DNA from: Toxonevra muliebris
Lineage: Eukaryota; Arthropoda; Insecta; Diptera; Pallopteridae
Assembly: GCA_963691655.1 (NCBI GenBank)
Contig: OY829326.1
Coordinates: 114,115,388-114,179,387, forward strand
Direction: 5' to 3'
DNA length: 64,000 nt
In this document: piece by piece, positions 23,837 to 35,050 of the stretch
Numbering within the stretch: position 1 is the stretch's first letter
How the letters are laid out: each line of letters opens with the position of its first letter
The notes under the pieces: model-generated
Told to the model about the DNA's origin: nothing
What the model saw: only the letters and a program-made list of their open reading frames with translations
Databases searched by the model: none
Position numbers and translations under genes: made by a program

Positions 23837-25102
23837 AAGCGCGGTTTACGCAAAATTGGCACGCAGGAAAATTGCTGTATCTTTTTAACCAGAACACTCA
23901 GAATAACAAATAATGCATTAAATGATAAGTTTAATATTGTGTTTTAATACTATAATATTAAAAGATTTAAATTTCTTTGTTGTGCAAAAGTTCCGGGTAT
24001 TCAACCTTTGAACATCCGCTCTCGATACTTTTGCGGCTATTTGGTTCCATTTTAGTAACATTGAATTCACATTTTTGACAATACCTGTATTTTTCTTCAA
24101 CTAATATTTTGTAATGGCCCAGTATTTTTCGATCGGTCGAAGCTGGGGGCGATTGGGTGGATTCATATATTTGGGCACTACATCTACTTTATTTGTCTGA
24201 TACCAATCCATTGTTTTCTTAGAGTAGTGGCAATTGGCTAAATCAGGCCAAAACTTCACTGGCGAATGGTGGTGACGAACAAATGGCAATAGTCGTTTCG
24301 AAAGGCACTCTTTGATGTAAATATCAGACGTCATAGAAGAGGATGCCACAAATGCCCTGGATTTGAGACCACAGCTGCAAATAGCCTGCCACACCATTGC
24401 TTTCTTTGCAAATTTATCCATTTTTATGTACTTGACTTTTGAGAGTACATTACCACGATTCGTTGCCATATACAATTTTTTGACCTGGAAGCTGTTTAAG
24501 ATCAAATTTTACGTATGATTCGTCATCCACAATAATGCATCCATTGAATTTGCTCAAAACATTATTATAAAGAAGACGAGCACGTTTTTTGGCCAGCAAA
24601 TTCTGTTTGTCTGTTCTATTTGGATATTTTATAGCACGATAGCACTTTAGCCCAGCTTTTATGCGTATTCGTCTAGCAGTACTTTTGCTGGCATTAAATT
24701 TTCGATCGCTACCCGATAGTCCGGGATTGCTTTTGATGGACCTCAAGATCTTTGCCTTTAATTTTAGGTTGGTGGTTCCCGTTTTATTCACAACTTTTTT
24801 AACTCTTTCAACACTTAGAGTTTCTTTATATCGTTTTATAACTCTACATACCGTTCTTTTGGAGATATTAAACACTTTCGCAATCTTTGAACTAGACCAC
24901 GTCGGATTTTCAATCAATTTGTTCACAATCAATTTTCTATTTGCAGCTTCCATTGTGCGCACAATCACCAACTTGCGATCAATTAACATGAACAATTTAT
25001 CAACTAATGGTATTGTAAACAAATAAAAAATTTGTTGTTCTTATGACTAGGGGCGACGTGGTGACCACAATAAAGCGTGCCAATTTGGCGTGAACCGCGC
25101 TT
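23837..25102 (-). mobile_element. DD37E Tc1/mariner element (ITmD37E-type) with both ends
   Basis: A 1266-bp element with TA on both sides (23835-23836 and 25103-25104). The terminal inverted repeats are about 28 bp with only two differences; they start aagcgcggtttacgc on the left and, complemented, aagcgcggttcacgc on the right. The length and the single transposase gene on the minus strand fit a whole element of the DD37E lineage known from mosquitoes and other insects. The transposase carries a frameshift and a stop, so it cannot move itself, but the ends look usable by a related transposase. Confidence 0.9.
23918..24953 (-). pseudogene. DD37E transposase pseudogene
   Basis: Transposase of about 345 residues. 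I place the start at the Met of MEAANRKLIV (24953). An N-terminal HTH region (SSSKIAKVFNISKRTV) is followed by a second DNA-binding part (KSTARRIRIKAGLKCYRA). The catalytic triad is visible: Asp in IIVDDESYV, Asp in KFWPDLANCHYSK, Glu in RPQLRPIEKYWA, with 37 residues between the last two, hence DD37E. Two lesions: a frameshift close to 24490, between KQLPGQK and LYMATNRGNV, and an amber stop at 24101-24103 just before the C-terminal LKKNTGIVKNV segment, which runs to the stop at 23918. With few lesions and near-perfect terminal repeats the copy is fairly young. Confidence 0.9.
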
Positions 25103-25104
25103 TA

Positions 25105-25925
25105 AAATGTCTCAAAAGCAAATTTCGATTAGATACTCGATTCAAAAATCAACTATTTCGCGCATTGTTAATAGTGGGAAAAACTCGTAAGACAAGCAAC
25201 CGGTAAGATCAAGAAATAAAACATTTCTTTAAGAATAATCATAGAGCATCTTCGAGAGAAACCAATAACTCATTCATGTTTCATGCCTTAGAAGCTAAAC
25301 TTCAAGCCAAAAAAACATTTTTTTCAGCGCAAAATCGATTGGCTTGTCTCATTTAAACTGGACTTCTTGTCAATGAAAAACCGTCTTATTTTCTTATGAG
25401 TCCAAGATTAATTTATGCGTATCGGATGGTAAATATCAAGTGAGAATACCGAAGGCACAAAGGCTGATTCCGAAGTATGCAAAAGGAACGGTCAATCATG
25501 GAGGTGACAGGATTATGGTCTCGGGGCCACTTTTCTGCACAAGTAATCGGTCCAATTCATTGTAATGAAGGCATAATGAAGTCTTATTATTGATTATAAG
25601 GACATACTAAAAAATGTAATTCTCCCTATGCAACTTAGAAACGTCACTTATTTGGAAATTCCAGCATGATAACGATCCAAAAAACACATCGCAAGTAATA
25701 AAAATTTGATTCACAGTGCAGAATATTGATGTTCTTCAATGGCTGGAGCAATCCCTAGATCTAAAACCAATTAAAAACCTCTGGAAGATTATGAAGCAAG
25801 GAGTTGTTAGGCGGGAAAGTCGGACCAGCTCTTTACAGAAGATGAAAGACAGTGAAAAGACATTCCAAACGCTTTCAGAAACAATACAATCGTATCCATG
25901 GAAAGAAGATGCCCAGTTGTTATAA
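25105..25925 (+). pseudogene. Tc1-like transposase remnant
   Basis: Reading along the plus strand in shifting frames gives MSQKQISIRYSIQKSTISRI (HTH), RASSRETNN, SKINLCVSDGKYQVRIPKAQ, IPKYAKGTVNHGGDRIMVS, WKFQHDNDPKNTSQ and LEQSLDLKPIKNLWKIMKQ. These follow the Tc1 order (sDGr.yVrrpkg.r, kHGGgsvMVWG, fqqDNdPkHTs, sPDLNPIENLW). The last catalytic Glu is Lys (PIKNLW) and there are many stops. It begins exactly where the DD37E element ends, so its extreme N terminus and left end are missing or lie beyond that insertion. It is not closely similar to the Tc1-like copy at 2.9 kb. Confidence 0.75.
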
Positions 25926-28900
25926 AAAATGTACTATCTCAAATCGTATAAAAACGAATAAACAGATAAGAATTTTATAAAACGAAAGTGAACCTTCATT
26001 TTATCTAGACGAAGACATATTCAATAGTTGAAAAAAGGTAACTAAAAACAGCTAGAACTTCTAGAAATTAGTAAGGCTGAAAATATAAATAGATTTGAAA
26101 CTGAACATTATTGAGAGATATTTTGATTGTACCCACACTCTGTTTAAATATTTTCAGATACAGTTCAGTAAAGTGTAATATTTTTCTAAAGCGCTTGAAA
26201 GATTTAATTTCGATTGGGCACCCATGCTTGTTTGTCTAACTTAAACAGTGCTTTACCATTTAAATATGATGTTAAAAATAAAATAAGTTATCACCAGATT
26301 TGTAAAAAAAACAAGTTAATGTGACATTAAACCCTCCACCAATCGTTATTCTAATCTATTTCACATTAAATAAAAAAAAAAACAATCTGCCAATAAAATA
26401 TGAATTTATTCAAGAAATAATTGGTTCCGTAAATCCTAGATTAATAAATAGTAAATTAATTAATGCAATTAAATGCATGCAAACAATAAAGTCAAAGTCC
26501 ACCATTTTACATGCATAAATGTTAATATGGTATACAGATAAGTAATGCCGCCATGTCAACCATTAAATAAAATTTAAAATCCTCTTAACAAAAACAGCCA
26601 TCATTATTTACCCTCAAAAATTATAAGAATTTAACCCCAAAAAATACACAGAAGATCACAACATCACTTAACTTTGAATTTTCTAACATTTTAACACAAT
26701 TCGTTATCGTTTTCTTCACATATTAATTCAACCCTCAGCACTCTCGAACTTATGGCACCAGAGAGCGCCAAAGGTGGACAGCAGAAGGCAAAAGGGCGTT
26801 TGGCAAATAAATTGACAAATTTGAAAGGATGAAAACCATCAAAATGACATAGAATATGCAAGTTGACGAAATGGCATTAATTTTAAGGTAGAAAGTTCAG
26901 CATTTTTGATCTCACAGTAATTAGCTTACAACAGGGCATCATCTAAGGAATATAATAGCAGCCCTGCTCTTACATAAACTTAGATATATATATAAAAAGA
27001 GGATAACATCTCAGTCAAGCGAAACATCTTTTTACTTAAAGTTGACCCTTTAGAGAATTTGGAGAGGGGTGGATTTGATATTCCTGTGATTTATCTTAAA
27101 GATTGCATGCGTGCATAGAAATTCAGGTTTTTCACGTAACATAAAAGTCCGTTATAAATGTTTTTGCGCGCGCTCATGTCCTGTTTATTGATTTATGAGT
27201 GAGTGTCCTTTTTAACCCTCCTGCGAAAGAAGAAACCCTTTTCTTCGTTTTCCTCTAACATTGATGCGTTGATTTTATTATGCATTAAGTAAAATAATAA
27301 TATGTATAAAGATTTTGAGCACTCCTTATTATCTAATGCATGTAAAGAATGATGCTGATGAAAAACTGTTAAAATGACTTAAGCCGGACACGCAATGACC
27401 TTGTTGCACAGCATCACATATGTGAATCCCCTATACGCGTAAATATTGACCTGAATAATGATAATGCAAACAATGGGCTTCTCTGACAAATGATGCTATG
27501 AAAGATAGATTAGATAGTATAGCGTGAAATATCCTTGAAAAGGTACAAGAGAAATTACACATTATTTTTTGGGATGCTGTTTCTTAAACTTTGTGTGAGT
27601 TTGTGTGTTTGTTGCCGTGTTTGCGTGTAAAAATTGTAGATTGCTTACGTGAGATAAAACTGTAGCTTGATAATAGAGAATGCTGCTTATGATGAGGTTG
27701 CGGAGGATCATGCTTTTTTGTTTTTAAATCTTTTTGTAGAGCGTGTGATAGATTATGGTCTTTCTTTATTGAAAACATTTAGAGAGTTATTGTTTTTTTT
27801 TTTTTGTGTAGCTTCTTAGCTGTTTGAAATCTTTGGCAGAAAAACCATAGATTCCGCGAAATAGAGATGAAGACTGCAAAAATAAGACTTAAATGGGAAG
27901 TTTTCAAAAACGGTTTTTGACTAGCGAAAAAAAAACTGTGGGCTTTAAAAATAACAGATATCAATGAATTAGTATATCATATAAATTTCAATCGCAGTGA
28001 ACGACATTAACATATTTCATATTAGTGTTTCTTTAAAGAAGCGGTAATTTTGAAAATTCATCAAAAATATATTTCAAAATTTATTCCAAAACTAATGGCA
28101 GTGAAATATTTTAATATATGTTAGCTTTAAAATTGCCTTTCACAATTTAAAATTATTAGGTTTTACCTGACTCAAAGGACTTAGTAAAAAGGCATGACTT
28201 TTTGCGAGAACTATATGAAAATTAACAAAAAATAATAAACGCATATATTAATTTTCCATTTGAAATGGTAAATTTATCTAGACAAAAATGCAAGCTTCAC
28301 GCAAAAATTATAATCAAATAGGGCTCTTTGTATATTTCATAAACTACAGCTGACCAAACTTTAAGTAAAAAACGTATGGTAAAACAGGCAAATTTGAGCA
28401 AAAATGCTTGTTTAAAATTTGCTATTTTAACTTGTTTCAGATCTGTAACATACCGAATTTTTTCTTACAAAATTCAACAGGCTTGTTATTTTATTTTGTT
28501 GTGTATCATAACTGATTAAGTAGAAACTGCTGCAACTATTTTATGTTATTTGAAAGGTGTTGGCAACTGCTAACGTAATGTAATTTGCAGCCAAACAACA
28601 AAATGCACTCACTTGACATTTTCGGTTACAAATGAAAAAGTAAAACTTTAAAAATGCATAGTTTACTCATATATTTATATATTTTACTGCGTTTTTTTCT
28701 AAAAATGTGAAATTTCCAAATAATTGATATTAATTGGTAAATAGTGATAAATATGCTCAAACAACAACAAAAATCGTGTTTTTGAATAAGTGAAATAACC
28801 AAATTTTGGTTTAAATAAAACCTTTTTATGAAGAAATTAGCAAAAACAAAAAATTCGTGTTTGTTTATTTCTTAATATGAAACGAACTAGGTACCAATTT

Positions 28901-29454
28901 TAAAAATGCATGATCTTGCGTGGTAAAGGGTTAACTTGTAATAACTTCCAAAATAATGTTTTTATCCTATTTAATCGCAGAGAATGTTTATTGCTCATTA
29001 TTTTGTGTACGAGTATGTATTCTATGTTGTACACTTGGTCACCTCATTTTCTCGGGGTAGGCCATTTAATAAAATATACAACAAATTTTTATTATATTTT
29101 TGAATGCTGGAATATTATATTAGTGACATATAGATAATATTTTTTAAAATTTTTCCCAATTGGATCATGATTTGTGGTACCGGTTCAAAATGGCTTAATG
29201 TTTCGACTTCGACTACGATGAAGTCAAGCCATCTCACTTAACCTTTATGTGTTCACGAAAAAAATCCTACGTAAGTGTATACCCGTGGTACCCAGGTACC
29301 ACGTATTGAGTTTAATTGTTAACATTAAAATAAGCATAAATTTTGCAACAAAGACTATACAACAACACATTACTTACAACAGCAAACAATTTGTAGCAAG
29401 AAAGCTCAGCATTTTGTGTACACATTACATCAAAACATGAAAATTGTAACATTC
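25926..29454. other. Non-coding stretch
   Basis: Long AT-rich stretch with no recognised gene or element. A TTAA followed by cctttatgtgttcacg at about 29239 could be the left end of the piggyBac-like element that follows, but no mirror-image end was found. Confidence 0.35.
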
Positions 29455-30054
29455 GCATTGATTAGAGTGATTCTGGTGATGATAATTCTTCTGATGATGA
29501 AGTGAATGAACAAGAGCCTGAACAAGAGCCTGAACAAGAAAGTCAATCATCAACGTCAAACACTAATTTATTGTATGGTGAGGATAAAACAACATCTCAA
29601 GGTTAGATGCTCATCCATATTATTCTTCGCCAATAAGCTAGTCCATCGTGAGCAACTAAAATGCTATCAGGCAGAGACTCTTTCAAACGTTTTTTTTTTT
29701 TGTGAAAATATGTGCACTATAATTATTCGAGAAACTAACCGTAAAACCCTAGCCGTATTCTCTGCAAATGTATGTCAGAATAAAACTTGGAACAAATTAA
29801 CTGCAACGGAGTTTGATGCCTACCTTGGAGCTTTGATTACTCCTGGAGTGCATGCCTCAAACAAATAACATATATCTGAGCTATGGAGATCGGACTTCTA
29901 TTCACTATTCGTGTGCTTTGATAACGACAACACCAAGTTGAATCGTATGCAAAATGACAAAGCTGCACCGATTTCCCAGCTATTTATGATGCTTGATTCA
30001 AATCTATGCGAAAATTACAATACAATTGATTGTATAACTGTTGATGAGCAACTT

Positions 30055-30066
30055 TTTGGATTTAGG
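30055..30066. repeat. Target-site duplication, left copy
   Basis: TTTGGATTTAGG, immediately left of the poly(T) end of the R1-like insertion. It matches TTTGAATTTAGG at 31315-31326 at 11 of 12 positions. Both encode the piggyBac residues around LFGFR. Confidence 0.85.
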
Positions 30067-30083
30067 TTTTTTTTTTTTTTTTT
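30067..30083. repeat. Poly(A) tail of the R1-like insertion (T17 on plus strand)
   Basis: Seventeen T residues between the target-site duplication and the element 3' UTR mark the 3' end of the minus-strand element. Confidence 0.9.
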
Positions 30084-30252
30084 ACGAGGAGGAAAGCATA
30101 AAAAGCCACCCAGTCAGTGCGTGACATTCTCACGCTAAAACGGACTAAAGTCAGTATTCCTCCCGGAACCACCGTTAGGTATTACATCGGAAGGCCGTAA
30201 TGAGCTTAGTGCTCAATCGTCAGTATTGGTTTCTGTCCAATTCTGTTCGGTT

Positions 30253-31314
30253 TTATCGTTGGTTGACGATATCTGGTTCCGTATTTGTAGTGTTTGCCGT
30301 GCGCTCGACTTTGCGCGCTCGTTCTGCATCATACAGAGTGGTCATCATATCTGCAGCAACCTTGCATGCTGCATTCCATTTTTCCGCTGTGTTACACATC
30401 TGTGTCGTCAGATTCCTTTCTGTAGGGGGTTCTCCAAAGGCTTTCTCCAGCTCATCTCTGTTTTTGTTAAAACGCGGGCATTTAAAAAATATATGCTGCG
30501 CGTTCTCCTGTTCCTCTGGGCATCTTGGGCAAAACGGGTCTTCTTCTCCGGTGTTGATTCTATGCAAGTACTGCTTGAAGCACCCATGGCCACTAAGCAG
30601 CTGCGCAATGTGGTAATTCAGTTCACCATGTCTGCGTGATATCCACTCTTCTATATCCGTAATGAGATTGTAGGTCCATCGACCCTTCTCGGATGACTCC
30701 CATCTTCGCTGCCATTCCATGATGGTACGCTGTCTTTCTTCTCTTCTTATGGCTTCGGTTGATTTTGTGTCACGGCCATATAACCGCCTCATCTCTTGTG
30801 CCTGTAAATCTATGGGCACCTTACTTGCTATGACACAAATAGCATCGTCCGATACTGTGCGATACGCGCTAATAACCCTCAGGGCATTGAGCCTATATAT
30901 CGCACGGATATCCTTCTGGTGTGTTTTCTTGCTGTCCGCCCATATAGCTGCTGCATACAAGATTACTGACGTAGTAACCGTTGAAAGCAGCCGGCGCCTG
31001 CCCTCGCGCGGGCCTCCTATATTCGGAATGATGCGTGTTAACGCGCTGTTTATTCGTACTGCTTTTTCACTAGCAGCTTTCAGGTGATCCTTGAACGTCA
31101 TTCTAGAATCTATAAGTACTCCTAAGTACTTAATGTGTGGACACGAGGTGATGTTATGATCACCAACCGTGATGACCAGCTCTTCACGTGCTCTTCTGGT
31201 ACTCAATATCACGACTTCCGTCTTCTGCTCCGCCAATTTCAGCTTCGAGTTGTACAGCCATCTTCTCACTCTTGAGATAACATCGTTACATATCGCCTGT
31301 AGCGAGTCCAGGTG
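30253..31314 (-). CDS. R1-like ORF2, C-terminal fragment (open)
   Basis: About 354 codons are open without interruption, starting inside the gene at HLDSLQAICN. The part present begins just after the catalytic YADD box. It covers the thumb (RRWLYNSKLKLAEQKTEVVI, then HIKYLGVLIDSRMTFKDHL), the connection (NIGGPREGRRRLLSTV, VILYAAAIWAD, RVISAYRTVSDDA) and the C-terminal knuckle CPRCPEEQENAQHIFFKCPRF-like, with Cys-Cys-His-Cys intact. The wording GELNYHIAQLLSGHGCF is characteristic of the R1 clade. Codons upstream of 31314 in the same frame (to 31407) belong to antisense piggyBac sequence, so the apparent start there is not real. With no fingers or palm it makes no working enzyme. The lack of stops implies a recent insertion. 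Confidence 0.85.
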   Translation of the reverse strand, partial: HLDSLQAICNDVISRVRRWLYNSKLKLAEQKTEVVILSTRRAREELVITVGDHNITSCPHIKYLGVLIDSRMTFKDHLKAASEKAVRINSALTRIIPNIGGPREGRRRLLSTVTTSVILYAAAIWADSKKTHQKDIRAIYRLNALRVISAYRTVSDDAICVIASKVPIDLQAQEMRRLYGRDTKSTEAIRREERQRTIMEWQRRWESSEKGRWTYNLITDIEEWISRRHGELNYHIAQLLSGHGCFKQYLHRINTGEEDPFCPRCPEEQENAQHIFFKCPRFNKNRDELEKAFGEPPTERNLTTQMCNTAEKWNAACKVAADMMTTLYDAERARKVERTANTTNTEPDIVNQR

Positions 31315-31605
31315 TTTGAATTTAGGGATCGTATACGATTTACACAGTATATTCCCTCTAAACCTGCAAAATATGGGATAAAAGTTAGGTGGGCTTGCGA
31401 TGGACACACTTCATTTCCATTACAAGGGCAAGTTTTTTAAGGGAAGGAAGGAGCGACACGTGAGGTCAACCAAGGAGTGACATATAAAAATACGAGTCGA
31501 AATTTCACTTGTTATAATTTTTTTACAAGCTTTTCACTGGCACGATTTCTGAAAGCGGGTATCCACACAAAGGTTAAGCAAAGCAAAGCTTTGAGTGCTG
31601 GCAGC

Positions 31606-33449
31606 CAAACTACTGAAATGTTTAAGACTTAAAACGATGAATGGATTGAAAACATCCAACAGCTTCTAAGAAGATAATGGATTGACAAAAGAATTCTACA
31701 AACTGTGCGAAATTTAGTGGTATTAATTGCATCAAAATTACAAATTAAAGAATGATCATAGGCACTGGCATGTGCTCATAGTGCTCATGAAGCATATAAT
31801 CTCGATAAAGTATCTTCATCTTCTTCTGTTTTTGACCAATATTTTGATTTTATTTCACGACTTTTCACAACTTTTAATTTTTTTCAAACTACTCTTTTCC
31901 AAGGAGCGTACAGACGATCTCATTTATGAATAATTTATAAACTGTGATATTTTTATATCATTTATAAATTGTACCCAATGCAAGGCTTAAATTTCGTAAA
32001 AATATCACCTTGTCTACCGACTAACATTAGATGCCAAATTGTCATTGACTTTCAAAGACGTAGACTTGTCTTCATCACTTCATTTACCCAGTTAATGAGT
32101 GACTGAGTGAGGAGCGTATGATGGTCATTAAATGCCGTTTAATGACACTTTTGCAACATTATAAAATGAGCACATGAAAAAGCAAAGAAACAAACAAAAA
32201 ACACATATCAAAAAAAAAAAAAAAACAAAAAAAAACTGAAAAGAAAACATTCAAACAAGTTGACAAGTTTGCCGTTTTAATGGTTACCAAAAACAAAAAA
32301 AAAAAAAAGAAGAAGACACATATGAACTGTAGCACATAGTTCGGCTCGAATTTGTGTATCACAAAAAATGAAATGAAATATGATGTCGCCAAGCTTGCGG
32401 ATAAGTTGCAGATCATGTTTCGGTTTTTATCTATCTTGGGAACAACTGTAGAGCGGTAGATACTCATACATGTTTATATGTAGGTACACCGGGTCAAAAG
32501 GTGCTGAGAAACAAAAGTTTCCTCAGAAAGAAATTTCATTATTTAATGGGAGATTATGATGCTAAAATGTCACAAGTAACTTGTTTTTCTGTTTTGCTTC
32601 TTTTTTTTTTTTGAATTGGACGATTTAAATTGCTGCATAAGGCACATTTTTTTTGGTTTTGTTTTTTTTTTTTTATTAATAAAAGTAGTTAACAGAAAAC
32701 TAAAATATCTATTCATATGTATGCATGTATGTATGTATGTTTTTAATGCTGTGCGAAGTTGCACATATAAATAAATATAAGTAAGTATAAACAATTACCA
32801 GAAAATAGTATGAAAAGAAGAAATGAAACTTATGTTGCTTGAAATTTCAAGATTTCGGTAACAAGATTTTATTTTTATTTTTAAATATTATTTAGATCTC
32901 ATTTCACTAAAAATAAACTTTATGCTGAGACGTGAGATACTCATGTCTGATTGTTGAACTTTATTTAAATATAGATAGTTTTTAAATTATTTTCACACGC
33001 TTAAAATGAAATGATCTTTAGATGAAAGTGTTATTTGAGAATTGCAAAAAATAAGTAATATCGTTTTGTAAATAAATTTATTTGTTACCGAATTATTATG
33101 CGTATTTTATAGGTCGCAGTGCTTGGCTTTCGGGTCGCTCCATTTTCCGCTTTCAATACGTAAACTTGCTTGTCTGTTTTGACCGGAGCTAGAGCAATTT
33201 AACCACTCCGATTCCTAATTTTTCCAAATATTGTTGCTTGAATATCATAGTTGAAAGCTTTTACTCGAATACAATTCCAGGCAATGGCATTGACCATCTC
33301 CATTACTGCAATGGAAATGACAAAGCTGATTTCAAATCCATTGTCAAAATGATTTTTGCTTTTCTTGTTAAATTTAAAAAATGTTAGGGAAGGCTTTAAG
33401 TAAATTAAGGTAGCGATGCATACATATGAATTTGGAAAATTATATGTAG
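31606..33449. other. Non-coding stretch
   Basis: AT-rich with several A or T homopolymers (32209-32235, 32296-32310, 32597-32615, 32660-32675) and a tgtatgtatgtatgt tract near 32722. No gene or element recognised. Confidence 0.35.
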
Positions 33450-33540
33450 TTGGAGCTCGGAGCGGAGCACGGAGCAGAGCCGGAGCTATACTCAAGAGGT
33501 CGGATTAGGTTGGAATTTGGCTGCTTCAAAGACCTTCTTA
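33450..33540. repeat. GCTCC-rich terminal motif, copy 2 (inverted)
   Basis: The complement reads tttgaagcagcca, ends in agctccggctctgctcc then ctccgctccgagctccaac, and matches the segment at 16430-16536 in the opposite orientation. Uncharacterised dispersed repeat, perhaps a transposon terminus. Confidence 0.45.
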
Positions 33541-33770
33541 AAACTTAGGCCCAAACAAATCACTTGAGCTGACAGGAACAATTGAGCGTTGAATTCGAAT
33601 TTTAAATAAAATTGCATATACAGTGACTTTAATGGGACTCGGTTAACCCAGAAAATTCCATCCTAGGTACGTACTCTTTCCATTCCGTATGGTAAGCCCC
33701 ATGCCCGAAAAGTGCTGTCTCACTGTGTTATCAATATTAAGTAGAGATATTCCTCGATAGTTTGAACATA

Positions 33771-35048
33771 TTGGGAGTATGAATGTATTTTTTTTCGTAA
33801 TTTGGACATTTATTGTGAAAAGTGATTATAAATTTATTCTTTAATGTATTGTCCATCGTTAGCCACAACCTTTTCCCATCTTTCTGGTAGCATACGGATT
33901 CCGCGTCGAAAGAACTCCTCATCTTTTGAGACTATCCACGAATCGACCCTTTGTTTGAGTTCTTCGATAGAACGGAAGTGCTGTTTAGCCAGGCCATGTG
34001 TCATCGATCGGAACAAGTGGTAATCAGAAGGAGCAATGGCTGGAGAATACGGCAGGTGGGGTAGCACTTACCATTTCAGCGTTTCCAAGTATATTTTTAC
34101 TTGCCTTGCAACATGCGGCCGAGCATAGTCGTGCTGAAGAATAACTTCGTCGTGCCTATTCTCATATTCTGGCCTCTTATCCTTTAATTCTCGGCTCAAA
34201 CGAATCAATTGTAGTCGGTAGCGGTCGCCAGTGATCGTTTCATTCTGTTTCAACAGCTCATAATACACGACACCTTTCATATCCCACCAAATACACAGCA
34301 TGAGCTTGGATCCATGGATGTTCGGCTTTGCCGTTGATGTTGATGCATGTCCGGGCGGTCCCCATGATTTTTTACGCTTTGGGTTATCGTAACGTATCCA
34401 CTTTTAATCGCCAGTCACAATACGATGCAGAAAACCCTTTCTTTTCTGTCGTTCAATCAGCAGTTCACATGTGAAAAATCGTCGTTCGACGTCTCTCGGC
34501 TTCAATTCGTACGGCACCCAATTTCCTTGCTTTTAAATCATTCCCAATGCTTTTAATCGATTAGAAATGGTTCATTGATCAACTCCTAAAGATTGTGCAA
34601 GTTCTTGTTGCGTTTGACATGAATCTTCTTCGAGTAATGCCTTCAATTCTTCATCTTCGAACTTTTTCGGGCAGCCTGAACGTTCCCTGTGTCTTCAACA
34701 TCAAAATCACCACTTTTGAAACGGGCATACCACACCTGACACATTCTAACGTCTATAGCACAGTCAGGATAAGCTTCAGTGAGTAAACAATGTGCTTCAG
34801 TTGCGTTTTTCTTTAAATGGAAGAAGCAAATTAAAACTTCCCGCAAATGTTTTTTTGTTGGCACGAAATTCGACATTTTCAGCTATAGTAAAACACTTTT
34901 GTAAAATTATGAAAATTATTTGACAGGTCAATTCTTATAGTATTTTTGGCGCTCTTCGAGATAGAATAGCTGGCAATGTCAAAAAAATGGCGCGTATGAT
35001 AGATATGAAGTTAGTCACAATTACGAGTTTATACATTCATACTCTCAA
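33771..35048 (-). mobile_element. Mos1-type mariner element, copy 1
   Basis: A 1278-bp element with TA on both sides (33769-33770 and 35049-35050). The terminal repeats begin ttgggagtatgaatgta, with one difference at the right end (actctcaa instead of actcccaa). It is a second copy of the element at 47039-48323. The full length is that of classical mariners (about 1.28 kb). Confidence 0.9.
33834..34876 (-). pseudogene. mariner (Mos1-type) transposase pseudogene, copy 1
   Basis: The frame starts MSNFVPTKKHLREVLICFFH at 34876, close to the Mos1-type N terminus, and ends NDGQYIKE at 33834. The 1043-bp span equals a 1041-bp gene plus a 2-bp insertion (an extra GT near 34690) that shifts the frame after GDFDVED. 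Three stops are visible by comparison with copy 2: TAA in the segment equivalent to RMIQKQGNW (about 34530), TAA in place of Glu in TGDEKW (about 34404), and TAA after ETLKW (34068-34070). The second Asp (LQHDYARPH) and the third (APSDYHLF) are still encoded. It is inactive. Confidence 0.9.
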
Positions 35049-35050
35049 TA

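Larger units (their letters stand above)
30067..31314 (-). mobile_element. 5'-truncated R1-like non-LTR retrotransposon
   Basis: A 1248-bp insertion on the minus strand, consisting of the C-terminal part of ORF2, a short 3' UTR (30084-30252) and a tail seen as T17 on the plus strand (30067-30083). It is flanked by a 12-bp target-site duplication and truncated at its 5' end, as usual for target-primed reverse transcription. The host sequence is a piggyBac transposase gene, so insertion was not into 28S rDNA. Confidence 0.88.
29455..31605 (+). pseudogene. piggyBac-like transposase, interrupted by a retrotransposon
   Basis: Plus-strand pieces of a DDE_Tnp_1_7-type transposase. An acidic N-terminal tail (about 29465-29600) contains two repeats of EPEQ. 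CENMCTIIIRETNRK, NKLTATEFDAYLGALIT and SQLFMMLDSNLCENY follow, and ITVDEQLFGFR carries the first catalytic Asp (30050). Here the gene is cut by the R1-like element (30067-31314). It resumes at 31327 with FTQYIPSKPAKYGIKVRWAC, SFPLQGQVF (stop), GATREVNQG and NFTCYNFFTS. In the last piece the catalytic Asp of the family's 'tDNfFTS' is Tyr. Several stops and frame changes occur, and the Cys-rich C terminus is missing. This is a dead copy, already decaying when it was hit or decayed since. Confidence 0.85.

Noticed and set aside
30226..31381. Plus-strand frames over the R1-like region
   Set aside because: They are antisense shadows of the open minus-strand ORF2 fragment.
31315..31407. N-terminal extension of the R1-like ORF (from an apparent start at 31407)
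   Set aside because: These codons are antisense to piggyBac sequence beyond the target-site duplication and do not belong to the retrotransposon.
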